64,000 nucleotides of DNA. It comes from Rhizomys pruinosus. Taxonomy: Eukaryota > Chordata > Mammalia > Rodentia > Spalacidae. The stretch's first letter is position 1. Every line of letters starts with the position of its first letter. A program made the position numbers and the translations under genes. The stretch covers positions 5,080,563 through 5,144,562 of the forward strand of contig VZQC01000265.1 of NCBI GenBank assembly GCA_009823505.1. Reading direction: 5' to 3'. This document shows, piece by piece, positions 23,577 through 35,225 of this stretch. The notes under the pieces were generated by a model. That model ran no database searches and had not been told where the DNA came from. It saw only the letters and a program-made list of their open reading frames with translations.

Positions 23577-25274
23577 AAATCAGTCAGTCAAAGATTCATA
23601 TGTCAGTTTGAGGCCTTATCAACAACTATAGCTCTGCACTTTTCTGCAATTCATTCAATCCATTCGAATAAAATTTTCTCTCTAAAAATGAGCCTAATAA
23701 TACCTGTTTAATATTGCTATTAGTACGATTAAACTAGTAATTGAAGCTCACCCTTGCCAATGCCACATCATATTTTACCACAGTATCCTCTTTTGAGCCT
23801 AGGGAACCATATTTCTTTTCTATATTTACATTCTCAGCAGCAAGTATGAGTCCTGGACAAAAGGCACTTTTCACTTCAGGTCTGTTGAATAAATGTGCAT
23901 GAGATCCTGTATGTATGAGGAGCATTTTGCTTATAAAATATTATGCCTGGGGCCTATCAGTGGTATAGCACCTCCCTGGTATGTGCTGGCCATGAGTTTG
24001 ATCCTTCACCACAAAAATTTACTTATTAGTAAATCATTATGTCTGATTTATAATTTTAAAGAATTCATCACAATAACAGAGAAAGCACATTAAATATTGC
24101 AGAGCACATGGGGTGAGATAGTACTCTCAGGTTACATGTTTCTAAGAGTTTAAGCTCTATAAATACATTTTCGAAACATTCGGTCCCTTTCTATCGATTT
24201 GTAGCAATCTCAATGCTTCCTAAAGGCCTTTTCCATAAATTGGTCTGGAAGTAGCTTTGTTGGTCCTGCCAGGTCTAAGCACAGCCATGCTCTCTAGGAT
24301 TGAAAGCTATAACTGACTTGTAAAATCATCCCAAGTTCAGGAGACATTTGGAAGAAATTCTCAGCCAGTAACAACACAAAAAGAAACAATTTCATACGAC
24401 CCGAATTCTTACAGAGCAAAAGACATTCTCTTTGACAGTTAGTGATGGTAGTGCTAGAGTCAGACAGGGTCATAATTATGCTTCAGATTTCAGGAAAGCA
24501 TATGTCACTCCGTGGTTATTTGACAAGCACCTCATTTCATAAGGTGCAAGGCTGACACTGTAGTGAGTACTTCATTAAAAGGAGTAGTATTTAGTAACCA
24601 GGCAAACAAGAACAAGAATATGTAAAATACACCCCAAGGCAGCTAGCTATGTGTGCCATAGGTGAGCTGCAAACTGAAAATGTGGGACTTCCAAGAAAGG
24701 GTAAGTCCTCTGGGTAGAACTACAATATGAGGAAAACTGGGGGCTGGTAGAGGGAATGGGAGGCTTCTGTAACAGAGAGAGAGTTAAAAGAGTTGAGAGT
24801 GATTACAGCAAATAGTTCACTTACTATATATGTAAGCATATAGTGAAAGGTCAGGCTGCAAAACAAAACTAGAGGTACATGACTGGCCAGGTGTTAGATC
24901 GAGTACTTTGTACATAATTTCCTGGGCAGCTAATGATACCTTCCAAAATAGGCTGGGGTCCTTAGGAATATGGTTCTGGCAAAAGTGTAAAACAGTTTGA
25001 AAGGAAAGCAAGTGAGTGAGAGACCAAGAGGAGAGTACAGCAAGAGTGTAGACTGGGGATGATCAATACCTGATCTGGGGAGATAGTGATGGAGCCAGGG
25101 CAGAGGGGGCAGATGGGAGAGCTACTGGGTAGGAAGGACATATTACCTGTGCTCAGTCATATAGCAGTCTCTAGGCATGTGCAGCTATTTAAATTGAAAC
25201 TTAATTAAAATTAAATAAGATTTAAAATATAGCCCCTTGGTCACTTATGGATTATGTAGATAGAGAAGGTTTCC
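23574..25274. other. Non-repetitive interval, no gene seen
   Basis: Only an ID-like remnant at 23944-24018 (cagtggtatagcacctcc, gagtttgatccttcacc) is recognisable. Confidence 0.45.
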
Positions 25275-25440
25275 AGGCCAGGTATGAGGACCCGAACCTG
25301 TAATCCCAGCACCTAGGAGGCTGAGGCAGGGAGACTGCCATGAATTGGAGGTTAACCTGGATTTCATTGTGAGTTCCAAGCCAACCAGGGCTACAAAACA
25401 ATATCCTCTCTGAAAATAAAGAAATAAATAAAAATAACAT
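25275..25440 (+). mobile_element. Old B1-type SINE
   Basis: Weak forward order: cctgtaatcccagcacctag, gaggctgaggcagggagact. Confidence 0.65.
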
Positions 25441-26888
25441 TTCCATCATGGCAGAATATTCATTTCCATCTCAGAATGCTCTATTGCACAGTGCAGATTA
25501 TACCTGGAGGGCTAACTGAGCATAGAAATAAGCTTTGTGGCTGAAGAAGGCTGCTGGCATGAACAGGGAAGGCAAAGTCAGGAGAAGGAGGAGTTGGACC
25601 CAGTACATGTTTCACTTCTGTCACACTGAAGGGAAAATATAGTACTTCCAGAAGTGGATGTGTGTACATGGTGTGAGGATGCACCATGCTGGTGCTTTCC
25701 CACAGCTTGTACAGGAGTGCCAGTTCGGTGTCTAACAGGCATAGGCTCTCCTGTGCTCCTTCTCCCTGGGCTGTGGAACTCCCTGAAGTTTATGAGTATG
25801 AGGCTCACTCCCCAACCTCTACCAGACTTGTGGCTTTATATATACTACAGTGAGGGCAGGAACCCAAAGGCCATGCTGTTACTGGAGCTTCTCTGTGCCA
25901 GCCTGAACCCTTTTATCTGCACAGACACTTGACACTTCCTCTCCTCTGACCACCTCACTTCCTTCTGCTTGGTCCTTGGAAAGTCCCCTTGCCCCCATTT
26001 ACTCGATCGTTTCCTCTGGAAATACTCCTTCTCACAGGGTCATTCTTTCTTACTTGCTCTCTTTTCTTTTCCAGGTTAAACTTCAGGGCCCATCACTCCT
26101 TCCCCAACTCCTGTCTCTCTGATTAACTTTCATCAGCAAAACCCCAAGCAATGGCTTGTAGGTAGAGGAGAATCACATGCTTTGCTAAGTGGTCTCGCTT
26201 TAGACATATAACCTCCACTTTAAGAGGGACACTAAAAGAAAACACACAAACTGGATCTTGTCTCATCCATGCATGTAGACAGCCAGCACATACAGCATTG
26301 AATCCAAGGTACCACTCAAAAAGAAGAGCAGTTAGAAAAGTGCCCTCCCCACAAGGCCGAAGTTGCTCTATCAGGTACTCAGCCTGGAGGCCAAAACAGG
26401 CTAGATCTTAGCTCTCGCCTGTCTCCTCTGCTCTGCAGTAGCTCGAGCAGGCCACTACCAAGTATACTCCTACATTCACGCCCATCCGCACTATGTTCTA
26501 TGCCTTCCCTTAAAAAGCAGTGTGTGACTGAATTGCCTTTGTTCAAGGTTGACTCTTTAACCACTGTTAGGACTTGCCACCCATCTTTCTCAAGTTGTCT
26601 TCCTCTTGTGTTCAGAGTCAACCTCATCCCTCTAAAGATCACCCTGGCATCATGAGGCAGCATCTCCACCTTAAGTGCCTTCTCTGGATCCCCACACCCT
26701 TCCCAATACTGCCCATTTCTCAGTTGCCATGCACAGCAAGCACCTCCTGGGCTTTTTCTTCCTCCCCTCTCATTCTCTCAACACGTCTTACTCAAACACT
26801 GTTTTCCCCCTATGACAACACTGAAAGAGTTTCATCAAGGTCCTCAGTAATCTTTACCAGGCCAAATTCAGTCTTTGCATTTTCAATG
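25441..26888. other. Mostly non-repetitive interval
   Basis: No gene called. Parts of 25,800-26,150 have an old L2-like look (pyrimidine-rich, ggcctttgcac-type phrasing), but I cannot support a boundary. Confidence 0.35.
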
Positions 26889-26937
26889 CTTGGGTGGATG
26901 TGGCCAAGTGGTAGAGAGCTTGTCTAGCATGTGCAAA

Positions 26938-26988
<51 letters not shown>
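26889..26988 (+). repeat. ID fragment with (GA)n microsatellite
   Basis: ID-like head (ccaagtggtagagagcttg, tctagcatgtgcaaa) runs into about 24 GA units at 26941-26988. Confidence 0.7.
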
Positions 26989-26993
<5 letters not shown>

Positions 26994-27029
26994 ATCTTCC
27001 CTATCCCAGCAGTGATACGACTGATCACT

Positions 27030-27370
27030 CCCTCCCTCCTTCCTGAAACAGGTCCCTACCAACTTCCTCCCTTTCCTGGTGTTGCTGTACTCTGACTGCT
27101 AGCTCCTTTTCTCCTTAACCTCTCTTCCTAAGAATTCTATGTAGACCTGAGGCGACCTGATACTTAAAGTCATCTATGTGCTCAAAGATACCAAATTTAG
27201 ATCTCAGGGTTCATAATCCAACTGTCTACTCAACATTTCCACTTGGTTGTATCATAGGCAAAATTGAAATCTTAATTTCTCCCATCCCCAATTTGGTCCT
27301 CCCTGTTGACTCTGTCTCATTAAATGGCACCACAGTTAGCCCTGAACACAAGAATCATCCATGCTTTTTT
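27030..27370. repeat. Ancient mammalian repeat, unnamed
   Basis: The phrase order (caactgtctactcaacattt, ccacttggttgtatcatagg, atggcaccaca) resembles an old repeat found in all placental mammals. Confidence 0.35.
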
Positions 27371-27604
27371 TTTCCTCCACTCACTAGAACATGGGTGCAG
27401 GTGACCGTGACCGAGAAAGTACATCTGGTGGTGGCATGGTCAGGCCACTCAAGTGCAAATTCAACCCAAGTAAAACATATCTAAGCAAACTAAAATAAAA
27501 ATTTACAAAACCAAATATCCCTTTCTCACTGCCATTTTTGTCAAAACTGACATTACTGGACTTCCTGTGGGCATTTGTGCTTCTGCTATGTACCTCACAT
27601 AGAG

Positions 27605-27745
27605 CAAGATAGGGGGTCTTACTTCTACCCCCTGACTGGCCTGGAACTCACTATATAGCCCAAGATAGCCTCAAACTCAGGGCAATCCTCCCGCCTCGGC
27701 CTTCCAAATGCTGAGATTACAGAGGAGAGCCATCACACCCTGCTT
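27605..27745 (-). mobile_element. Old B1-type SINE
   Basis: Reverse 7SL-derived core: ctggaactcactatatagcc, ctcccgcctcggccttcc. Confidence 0.65.
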
Positions 27746-27799
27746 AATTCTAACTTTCAAAAACATGAACCAGATATAGTCATTCCTGGGTCCACCCTC

Positions 27800-28090
27800 C
27801 TCTGGGGTTTTCCTGTTGCTCTTACAATGGCCTACAGGCTCCACAGAGTCTGGCCACTTGCCCCAGACTTGGAGCCTCTGGCCCAGACTGTTCTCTTATC
27901 CTCCCACTTGCCTTCTGCTGTTCCAGCAATGTGGCAGGTACATCCCCACATATGGGCGTGTGGCTGATTTTCTCTCAGCTTGGAAAGGCTGCTCCTCTCA
28001 TCCACCCCTGGATTTACTAGGCTTGTTCCTTCATAGCATGTGTGATTTACACAAAGCTCTCCCTGGTGACCTACAACTTTTGACACTTGT
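27800..28090 (+). mobile_element. L2-like LINE remnant
   Basis: Order matches the 3' half of L2: caatggcctacaggctccac, ccttctgctgttccagcaat and a degraded ccctggtgacct near the end. Confidence 0.45.
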
Positions 28091-28290
28091 TTAGGTTCCC
28101 TCTCCTAGTCCCAGAGAATGAAAGCAGAGAATGAAAGCTCCAGGAGTGCAATTGCTAGTCTACAGCTTCATCCCTGTGCCTAGGCCCACATCAAGCAACC
28201 TAAGTGCTCAGCTAGTAACTGTCAAAGGGCTGCATCCCTCTGCATCCTCTTCCTTCTGAGTTTCCTGTCCTCCCTCATTTCATTTGTGGC

Positions 28291-28300
28291 CTTACTCACC
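28291..28300 (-). promoter_or_regulatory. Candidate divergent 5' splice site
   Basis: On the - strand the sequence reads gagag|gtgagtaag, a near-perfect donor about 120-170 bp from the island core. It could end the first exon of an antisense transcript from a bidirectional promoter. A short frame begins at an ATG about 40 bp upstream of it and stops in the intron. Confidence 0.35.
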
Positions 28301-28469
28301 TCTCCCAACCCTGCCCCAAAGGCAAAGCCCCTGCTTCCATCTGCCCAAGATTTCCCTGCAGTCCCCACCTCCGGCGCGCAGCTCCTTTAAGGTGATTCAG
28401 GAACGCCGCGGAGGGGCGGGGTGAAACCCGCGGACTGGGACTGGGAGGGGCGGGCCCGGAGGCGGGGCC

Positions 28470-28624
28470 TGCGTGCTGCGTGCGTGCGCGTTCCGGAGGC
28501 GCCGCCGCCGCCGCCGCCGCTGCCGCTGCTGCTGCCGCCGTCGTCGCCGCGCAGACCCGGAGCCGGAGCCACGGCCGAGAGGAGGGAGGAGGCGGAGGAG
28601 GAGGTGGAGGAGGCTCCGGCCGCG
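28470..28624 (+). other. Probable non-coding first exon (start approximate)
   Basis: The 3' edge is set by a consensus 5' splice site: exon end ggccgcg, intron start gtgagtg at 28625. The left edge is only estimated from the GC boxes; the transcription start cannot be read from sequence. No ATG occurs between about 28421 and 28624 on this strand, so if this is exon 1 it is all 5' UTR and translation starts in a later exon. The exon holds a GCC/GCT run and a GGA-rich stretch. The long frames crossing this region start at GTG or in the intron and are rich in Ala, Gly, Arg and Pro, as expected of chance frames in a CpG island. Confidence 0.6.
28499..28550 (+). repeat. GCC/GCT trinucleotide run in the 5' UTR
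   Basis: About seven GCC units, then a mix of GCT, GCC and GTC. Lies in the presumed 5' UTR, where such runs are often length-variable. Confidence 0.85.
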
Positions 28625-28630
28625 GTGAGT
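28625..28630 (+). promoter_or_regulatory. Consensus 5' splice site
   Basis: gcg|gtgagtg fits the U1-binding consensus at nearly every position. Confidence 0.7.
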
Positions 28631-28726
28631 GCGGGGCGGGCACGGTGGCGGGGTGCATTGAGGTTCGGGCCGGAGGGGCCCGGGCGGCTCCTTCCTCCTC
28701 TGCCCGCCGAGTCCGGGGCGGCGGCC

Positions 28727-28749
28727 GGGGGCCTGGCGGGCGGGAGGGG
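28727..28749 (+). promoter_or_regulatory. Potential G-quadruplex
   Basis: Four G runs (5, 3, 3 and 4 G) separated by loops of 6, 1 and 1 bases, about 100 bp after the splice donor on the non-template strand. Confidence 0.55.
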
Positions 28750-29160
28750 CAGGAGGCCGGGCGGCCGGCGGGCCGGAGCCTGCCACGCCCGCGGCCCGGC
28801 CGGGAGCCGGGGCTGGGCCTGCGGGGAGGCGGCCGGGAGGGGCCGGCCGGTGCGGAGAGAAAGAGGACATTGTGTCCCCCAGCCTCCAACTCCGGGTGTC
28901 ACGGCCCCGGCCCGCCTCCTCCGCCCCGCGCCGCCTGACACGGGATGGGACGTCGCCTTTCTCCTCGTGCAGCCCCGCGACCAGGTCAGCCAGCGCTTCC
29001 CGCAGACGCCGCGGGCCTCGGGGGTGTGGAGCGCGTTCTCCGCGCCCGGCTCCGAGCGCTGCCCGGGAGGTGCGAGTGGCCGGGAGCTTGCCTCTGCGTG
29101 CACTTGTGTGGGGTCCCGGCCCCTTCGCGTCCTTCCCGCGGGTTCAGAGCGCTGACATCC

Positions 29161-30126
29161 CCACCTCTCCACCTCTCGGCCCCTTTCCCGCCCTCCTTCC
29201 CCTCAGTCTAAGGTGGCATGCCATGCGTTCGCCTTCTCAGTCTGCTCCCTTCTTGGGTCTCTTGTTTCTTCCCTAAATTCTGCCAGCAAAGAGGTCACGG
29301 TGTGATTGTCCTCCCCGCGAGGGTGTGTTAGGACTGTCGGGTGGGTGGGATTGTGGCTCGTCTCCCTCGGTCGGAAAGTTAAGGACAGTGTCTTCAGCTG
29401 AATTGTGTAATTTACTGCTGTAGAGAGAAGAGCAGGGGAGGACAGTTGTGCCTAGAAAAACGAGATTTCCTCACAGGCTGGAAATCCAGCGTTTAGGGGA
29501 CCTTTGATCTCTTGGAAAAAGAATCAGTATTGAGGGACAGTGTATTGCTGTTGGGAAGGGAAAATCGTTTTGTCGTTTCTAGAAGGGAGTAGTGTCTAAG
29601 AAATGGAATAAAAGGGCAGGAGGTTAATGGGCCACAGCTTTACAGGTAGCCTGTTTTCTACTGCTTGGGTGGCAGATGATGAGTATTTCTGTTTCTATTA
29701 TAGTAAGAATAAAGTGTTGACTCTGAAAGCTAACTAGGGTAGTTTGCCTTCAAAAGCTTGTAGTCACAAGCGCTGCTACTGGAAACAGGATTTGGAAACT
29801 TTTTTGGGTTTCCTGTCAGAACGTGTGGGGGTGGGCATGCCGACGTGTAGTTTTTCTTTTCTTTTGATGTAATTGAGTTCTGCAATACTTTGACATAATA
29901 ATCGCTAAATTAGGCCCCAGACTCAGTTCTGTCTTTATGTGTTCCTGTAACCATTTTAAATCTAAGTTTCTCATGTTCTGTATTCTTTCTTAGTATGGTG
30001 TTTTAGTGAATATTGTCTAATTTCCTTGCCATTTTGAATTCAGTTATGACTGTGTTCATTATCAAGGATTATGTGTCCAGCATTTGTTGAATGAATTGAA
30101 TGATTCAATTCAATCTCCAGACATAC
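29161..30126 (+). other. Presumed start of intron 1, no repeat
   Basis: Single-copy-looking sequence between the CpG island and the first downstream SINE. No exon features recognised. Confidence 0.45.
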
Positions 30127-30307
30127 ATCGCTCTCTCTTTTTTTTTTTTTTTTTTTTTTTTTTGGTCTTTTCGAGACAGGGTCTCTCTGTTGCCCCAGCT
30201 GTCCTGGAACTCACTCTGTAGACCAGGCTGGCCCTGAACTCACAAAGATCCGCCTGCCTCTGCCTCCCAAGTGCTAGGATTAAAGGCATGCGCCACCACG
30301 CCCGGCT
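30127..30307 (-). mobile_element. B1 SINE
   Basis: Long poly-T, then ggtcttttcgagacagggtc and a complete reverse B1. Confidence 0.93.
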
Positions 30308-30525
30308 CATTTTTTTTTTTTTTTAAATGCGTGTGAGTGTACTGTCTGCATGAACGTTGGTGCACCCGTGTCGTGCAATGCCGTGGAGGTCAGAGGAGGG
30401 CGTTGGATTCCTCTGGAACTGGAGTTAAAGACGGTTCTTAGCCGCTATGTGGGTGCTGGGAATCAAACCCCTGTCCTCTGCAAGAGCAGTCGGTGCTCTT
30501 AACCCCTGAGCCATCTTTCCAGCCC
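30308..30525 (-). mobile_element. B2 SINE without the duplication
   Basis: Complete reverse B2 with its own tail, directly next to the B1. Because both parts are complete, this is a side-by-side pair and not the B2-B1 fusion seen at 43763 and 49416. Confidence 0.92.
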
Positions 30526-30604
30526 CCATTCATCTCTTTTTAAAAGATACTTTTGTTAAATATTGCATTTCACTTCCATTGTATAAGATGACTTTGGGGA
30601 GAGG

Positions 30605-30716
30605 GGCAGGTGTTAGGGTCTTACTATTTATTTAGCACTGGCTGGCCTATTGCTCCAGAGATCCCTCCTGCCTTTGCATCTGCTGGGATTAAAAGTTCGT
30701 GCCACCACCCCTGGCT
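30605..30716 (-). mobile_element. B1-type SINE, degraded
   Basis: Reverse B1 remnants: ggctggcctattgctccag, ctgctgggattaaaag. Confidence 0.6.
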
Positions 30717-30883
30717 ACAATGGCAATTCTGAGCCTATTCCACACCACACCACTGGTAACTTTGAGAATATGATACATGTACTCTTTCCTCAGGAAAAAA
30801 AGTAACAGGTATTTATGCACAAAATATTTGGCTTCAGGAGTTCTCTAAAGCCACTCATAACACTTGTCTTAAAAGTGAACTGA

Positions 30884-31018
30884 GTTGGGCTTGGTGGTGC
30901 TCTCACCTTTAATAGAAGCACCCTAGAGGCAGAGGCAGGTGGACTCTGAAATCATGGTCTGCATATCAAATTAGAGGCCAGCTGGGGCAACAGGGAGACC
31001 CCCATCTCAAACAAACAA
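30884..31018 (+). mobile_element. B1 SINE, diverged
   Basis: Forward B1. Flanking 10-bp agtgaactga at 30874-30883 and 31022-31031. Confidence 0.8.
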
Positions 31019-31204
31019 AAGAGTGAACTGAAATCCCTGATATTAGTCAGTTTTACATTAAAACTGTTGAAAAGTGGTCCACTTTTGTGGCCTGTACTCT
31101 ATGTGGCCTCAGTGATAGCCTCTAAGCTTTAAATCCTGGGGGTTTTGGAACAAGGTTTAAGATTGTTTAATCTTATGGGGAAAAATTCTCAATAATTATT
31201 AGAG

Positions 31205-31372
31205 TTGTTTGTTTGTTTGAGGCAGGGTCTTGTAGCCCAGCAGTGTAGCTATGGATGACCTTGAATTTCTGATCCTCTTGTTGCTTCCACCTCCATAGTA
31301 CCTGGTTTATGCAGTGCTGGGGATCAAACCCAGGTCTTCATGCATGATGGACAAGCACTGTAGCAGCATTCA
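31205..31372 (-). mobile_element. ID/B1 composite SINE
   Basis: Reverse 7SL part (gaggcagggtcttgtagccc) followed by an ID part (tgctggggatcaaaccc). Confidence 0.6.
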
Positions 31373-31416
31373 TTTTTTTTAAACCAATTATCCTTAGTAT
31401 CCTTTGGCCCCTTAAA

Positions 31417-31480
31417 ATCATAATCATGACTGATGTGGCTTTTATTAAAATTATCATCATGGCTGATGTGGCTTTTATTT
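31417..31480. repeat. Tandem duplication of about 31 bp
   Basis: gatgtggcttttatt occurs twice with related sequence (atcatgact / atcatggct) before each. Confidence 0.8.
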
Positions 31481-32772
31481 GTGCAAACTACTTTTTAGCA
31501 TTATGATCAGCATTTGAAAACCAAATGATTTCTTTTTTCTTCAAGCTTGTTCATATGAGTAGCTTTCATGTAAATTATATCAATATACAATATTGATTTA
31601 ACAAATACTTAATTGAATCTCTTCTATGTGGATAAAACAGTCCTTGCTCACCTCTCTAATCAGGGATAGGCCATAACCAAGTAAATGCAGTTTGGGAGAT
31701 AGCGCTGTACAGAAGAGTGGAGGATGGTGAGGGGCTAGAGGAAACACTGGCAGGGAACACTGAGATTGGAACAGAGACCTGAAGGAAGTGAGGGATGTGT
31801 GCTGTCTCTGGGAGAGAGGTTATAGGCAGAGAGGACTTTGGTCCAAAGCCCCCGAGTGTACCTGGTTGGCCTTTTTGAGAACAGCTAGGAGGCCAGTGTA
31901 GTTGACGGACAGTAAGCAAGAGGAAAAGTGAGAGGGGTTTGAGATCAGAGAAGTAGCTGGGGCCATTTAAGACCTTTTCATTCTACTTTGAATGAAATTG
32001 GGAACCCTTGGAAGGTTTTATACTAAAAGAGACATTTGATCTGTCCTAAGTTTATGAACATCACTGACTATTGTATGGTTGTCCACTTGGGTTGGGGAAA
32101 GACAGGAGTAGAATTTAGGAAATGACTTTTCTGGTTTTTATTAATATAGTGCTTGGAGTTGAACCCAGGGCCTTGCATATGCTAAGCAAGTGCTCAGTAA
32201 CCAAGTTACATCCTACCTTTCAATCTTTGTTTTAAATCTTTTTCAGCAGTTGTAACATTGGTTGGAAATCTGTTGGACACCTACATAGCTTTCCTCCTTT
32301 ATTAAAATGTTGATTTGGAATACTTCCTTGGGATTTATTTCCAAAGGGATCACAGTATATGAATCTGCTTGTCTGGTATATATCTAAATTGCCTTCAGAG
32401 AATTGATTATTTAGCCATGGTTGAACATAAGTTTCAGGCAGTTTCAATTTCATTTTCATTAGGTCATAAAATGATCTCTTAGGTTGAGTTTAGCTCATCT
32501 CTTTCTAACATTTAACCACAGATTGCTACTTGTTGGGGATACAGAAATGAATTAGAGGTCTTTTGCTACAGAAATGAATTAGAGGTCTTTTGCTCTTAGG
32601 GAGCTTTTATAGTCATTCCTATTTATAATCTGATAGTTAAATAACTCTGTGTCTTGCCTGTATTTTTCTATACTCTTGAACTTTGTAAGTGCATACTTGA
32701 TGATCTCTTATTAAGTAGGCCTCCAGTTTTTTCATACTTGTAATTACTTTTTTTCTTATAAGATTAGTTTAA

Positions 32773-32804
<32 letters not shown>

Positions 32805-32849
32805 TGTTTTGTGGTAGTTTTACAGTCCTATAGTTTGAGAGCCTTGTTT
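31481..32849. other. Mostly non-repetitive intronic interval
   Basis: Holds an ID remnant (about 32146-32216, - strand, gttgaacccagggccttgc), a 27-bp duplication and a (TTTTG)n run near 32775-32812. No exon recognised. Confidence 0.45.
32540..32593. repeat. 27-bp perfect tandem duplication
   Basis: tacagaaatgaattagaggt plus 7 bases, repeated without change at 32540-32566 and 32567-32593. Confidence 0.95.
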
Positions 32850-32998
32850 CTTTTTGGTCTTTTTGAGACAGGATTTCTCTGCAGCCCCAACTGTCCTGGA
32901 ACTCTCTATGTCGACCAGGCTGGCCTTGAACTCATAGACATCCACCTGTCTCTGCCTCCCAAGTGCTGGGATTAAAGGTGTGTGCCATCACGCCTAGC
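32850..32998 (-). mobile_element. B1 SINE
   Basis: Complete reverse B1 with ggtctttttgagacagg. Confidence 0.92.
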
Positions 32999-34984
32999 CC
33001 CTCTCAGTTGAATTTTTAAATTGTGGTAATGCCTTGTAGTTATATAGAAAAACAGACTTATTTTTTTATATAAGGTTAGCTTTGAGTCTTTAACATTTTA
33101 TGGAGTTTAAAGAGGATGATGCCAGTTTGTTTTGATAGGAATTATACCATGGTAAGGCTTCATTCAGCATTTCTGGTTCTAAAATTCATATAGCTTGATT
33201 TGGCTGAGCCAAAGCTGCCTTATCTGTAAAGGAAGGTGTATAATTGAGTTCACAGAACCCACCTAGCCCCATGTGGAGATCCGAGTGCTCACTGACAGTC
33301 ACATCACTTCAAGGCTCTTGACTCTAAACAGCTCATGTTTTAGATGTTCAAAAACAGTAACTTGTACCAAGCATTTGGATCTTATAATTGTGGTACATTC
33401 AGAATTGTGAGCATAAACATCCCTCTAATGTTCTTTTTCAAATTAAACTAATCAGTTGTGAAAAGTTACAGTAGATGCCCAAGTATTTCCCCCTGATTAG
33501 AATGTCACATAATTGCTACATTATTTAATGTAGTTTTTGTCTTGTAGAAAATGCTGGCATTAAACAAAAATATTTAAGCTTCCGTATGTTAATGAGACAG
33601 ATGAAGCATACTTTTTGTGTATGTGTACATAAAATTTGGTGAATAGAAGAACTAGTTTTTATGTACTTTTTAGTATTTCACACACTTAAGCCAGTTGACA
33701 TTCAGAATTTTTTGTAGTGAAGTTTGGGGTTTGCAGTGAATAGTCACTGTCTTGCTTCTCTGGGCACACAGTTTTGAGATGATTGGTTAATATGTTTCAA
33801 AGTTAAATGATCCAAATGAGGATTAAACCTATAAGCTTAGCTTTACAAATTATCATGATGTTCTGATCATTACAAAGTGATTGATCAGAGAACTGTGCCA
33901 TGCTCTCATTTCTGTTTGAAATAGGCCTTTGAGAGTGGGGGAGACAAACTGTGTGTACACACACACCAGTATAAAAAGGAAATTGTGAGTACTGGGTGAA
34001 GCTGAAACAAGAAATGGTGTGGTTTTGTTAGAGGACTAAAAATAATCCTTTGAATATAATTTGCAGAAGTACCTGGGGGATTAACTATTTTATAAGTAAC
34101 TTCAATTGTTAACAAGTGAATGACTCTTTTAAAAGTACTTATAATTTATTTAGGGCATATAAATTTATGGTATATAAATCTGGAAAAAGTTTCTTTATAA
34201 TTAACCCAATGTTCCAGTCCTCTATTTCTACCCTGTAGTTCATACCTATAGAGAGTGATTCAAATGTGGATGGCAAAAGTTAATCAAACTTAAAGTGATA
34301 TATGTAAGTTGTGTGTTTAGTTTCAGGACATACTTAAATTAGGCCTTATAAGAATATTAAGGTTCAAATAGTGGGTTAAAGACATCATTGAAATAATTAA
34401 CACACTAAAGACTTTACTTTGAACTCACGGTGTGTGTGTGTGTGTATGTGTGTGTATGCGTATGTGTGTAAAACATGATACTTATTCAAGTTTTTTTCTT
34501 TGTATGGCTGTGTTATACTTGGTTATCATTCATGTGAAAAAAAAAAACCCACACACATCATTTTGCTCAGGATAGGATTGTAGTTTAGGTATCATAGAGG
34601 TCCCAAGAACTGGATGCAACTGTTGGAAAAACCCAAAGTGGCTTTTGTAGCACTGTGAGCGAGTAGGGAATCTTACTGTAGACTCTGCATTTCACATCTG
34701 TGAGGCGTGTAGTCTGAGAGCAAATTCATTCACTGTGTTTTCAGTGATATTTTAAAATTCATTTATAAATAGAATCATTCTGTTCTAGACAGGTTGGAGA
34801 TATTATACAACATTAAGGCAGCAACCACTAAGTTAATTCTTACAGCAGTTGACATTTAACACTAATCTTACAGTTTTATGTAGTAAGCAATCTAGCCTAA
34901 GTCTATTGATGCTTTTGGAACTATCCTTTAGGTTCCAATTTAAAAAATGTTGTATAATATCATAAGAGGTCGATTCAGTCATTG
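32999..34984. other. Non-repetitive interval, no gene seen
   Basis: AT-rich sequence without recognisable repeats except a (TG)n at about 34431-34470. Confidence 0.45.
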
Positions 34985-35225
34985 AACAGATTTTTAAAAA
35001 AATTTTTATTTTATATATTTTTTTGTACAAGATTATGTTACAAATCAAATCTAGACCCGTGTCTCCCTCCCTATCCCCCACCCCACCAGATTCACCATTT
35101 CAGTCAGTTCTTTGATGCAGTTTTTTCTGTTGTTGTTCTTCTTCTTTCCAATATGCACCACTCCCAACTACTTGGACAAAAGCTCAAGGAGTCCTGCACA
35201 AGAAATACTTACAACTAGGTAATAG

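Larger units (their letters stand above)
28370..29160. promoter_or_regulatory. CpG island promoter
   Basis: The base composition changes sharply from AT-rich flanks to very GC- and CpG-rich DNA. GC boxes (Sp1/KLF type) occur at about 28412 (gaggggcggggt), 28444 (gggaggggcgggcc) and 28459 (ggaggcggggcc), followed by a GCGTGCGCG run resembling an NRF1 half site. There is no TATA box. It looks like a housekeeping-type promoter. The gene is not identified, because the first exon seems to be non-coding and later exons are not recognised in the window. Confidence 0.88.

Noticed and set aside
28421..29155. Long + strand open frame across the CpG island
   Set aside because: It starts at GTG, crosses the consensus splice donor, and its composition (Ala, Gly, Arg, Pro) is what random GC-rich DNA gives. 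Overlapping frames of similar length exist on both strands.
28387..29172. 261-codon - strand open frame in the CpG island
   Set aside because: Same reason: low complexity and no recognisable domain. Length alone is not evidence in CpG islands.
30127..30525. Third B2-B1 fusion
   Set aside because: Both the B1 and the B2 are complete, each with its own tail, so they are adjacent insertions.
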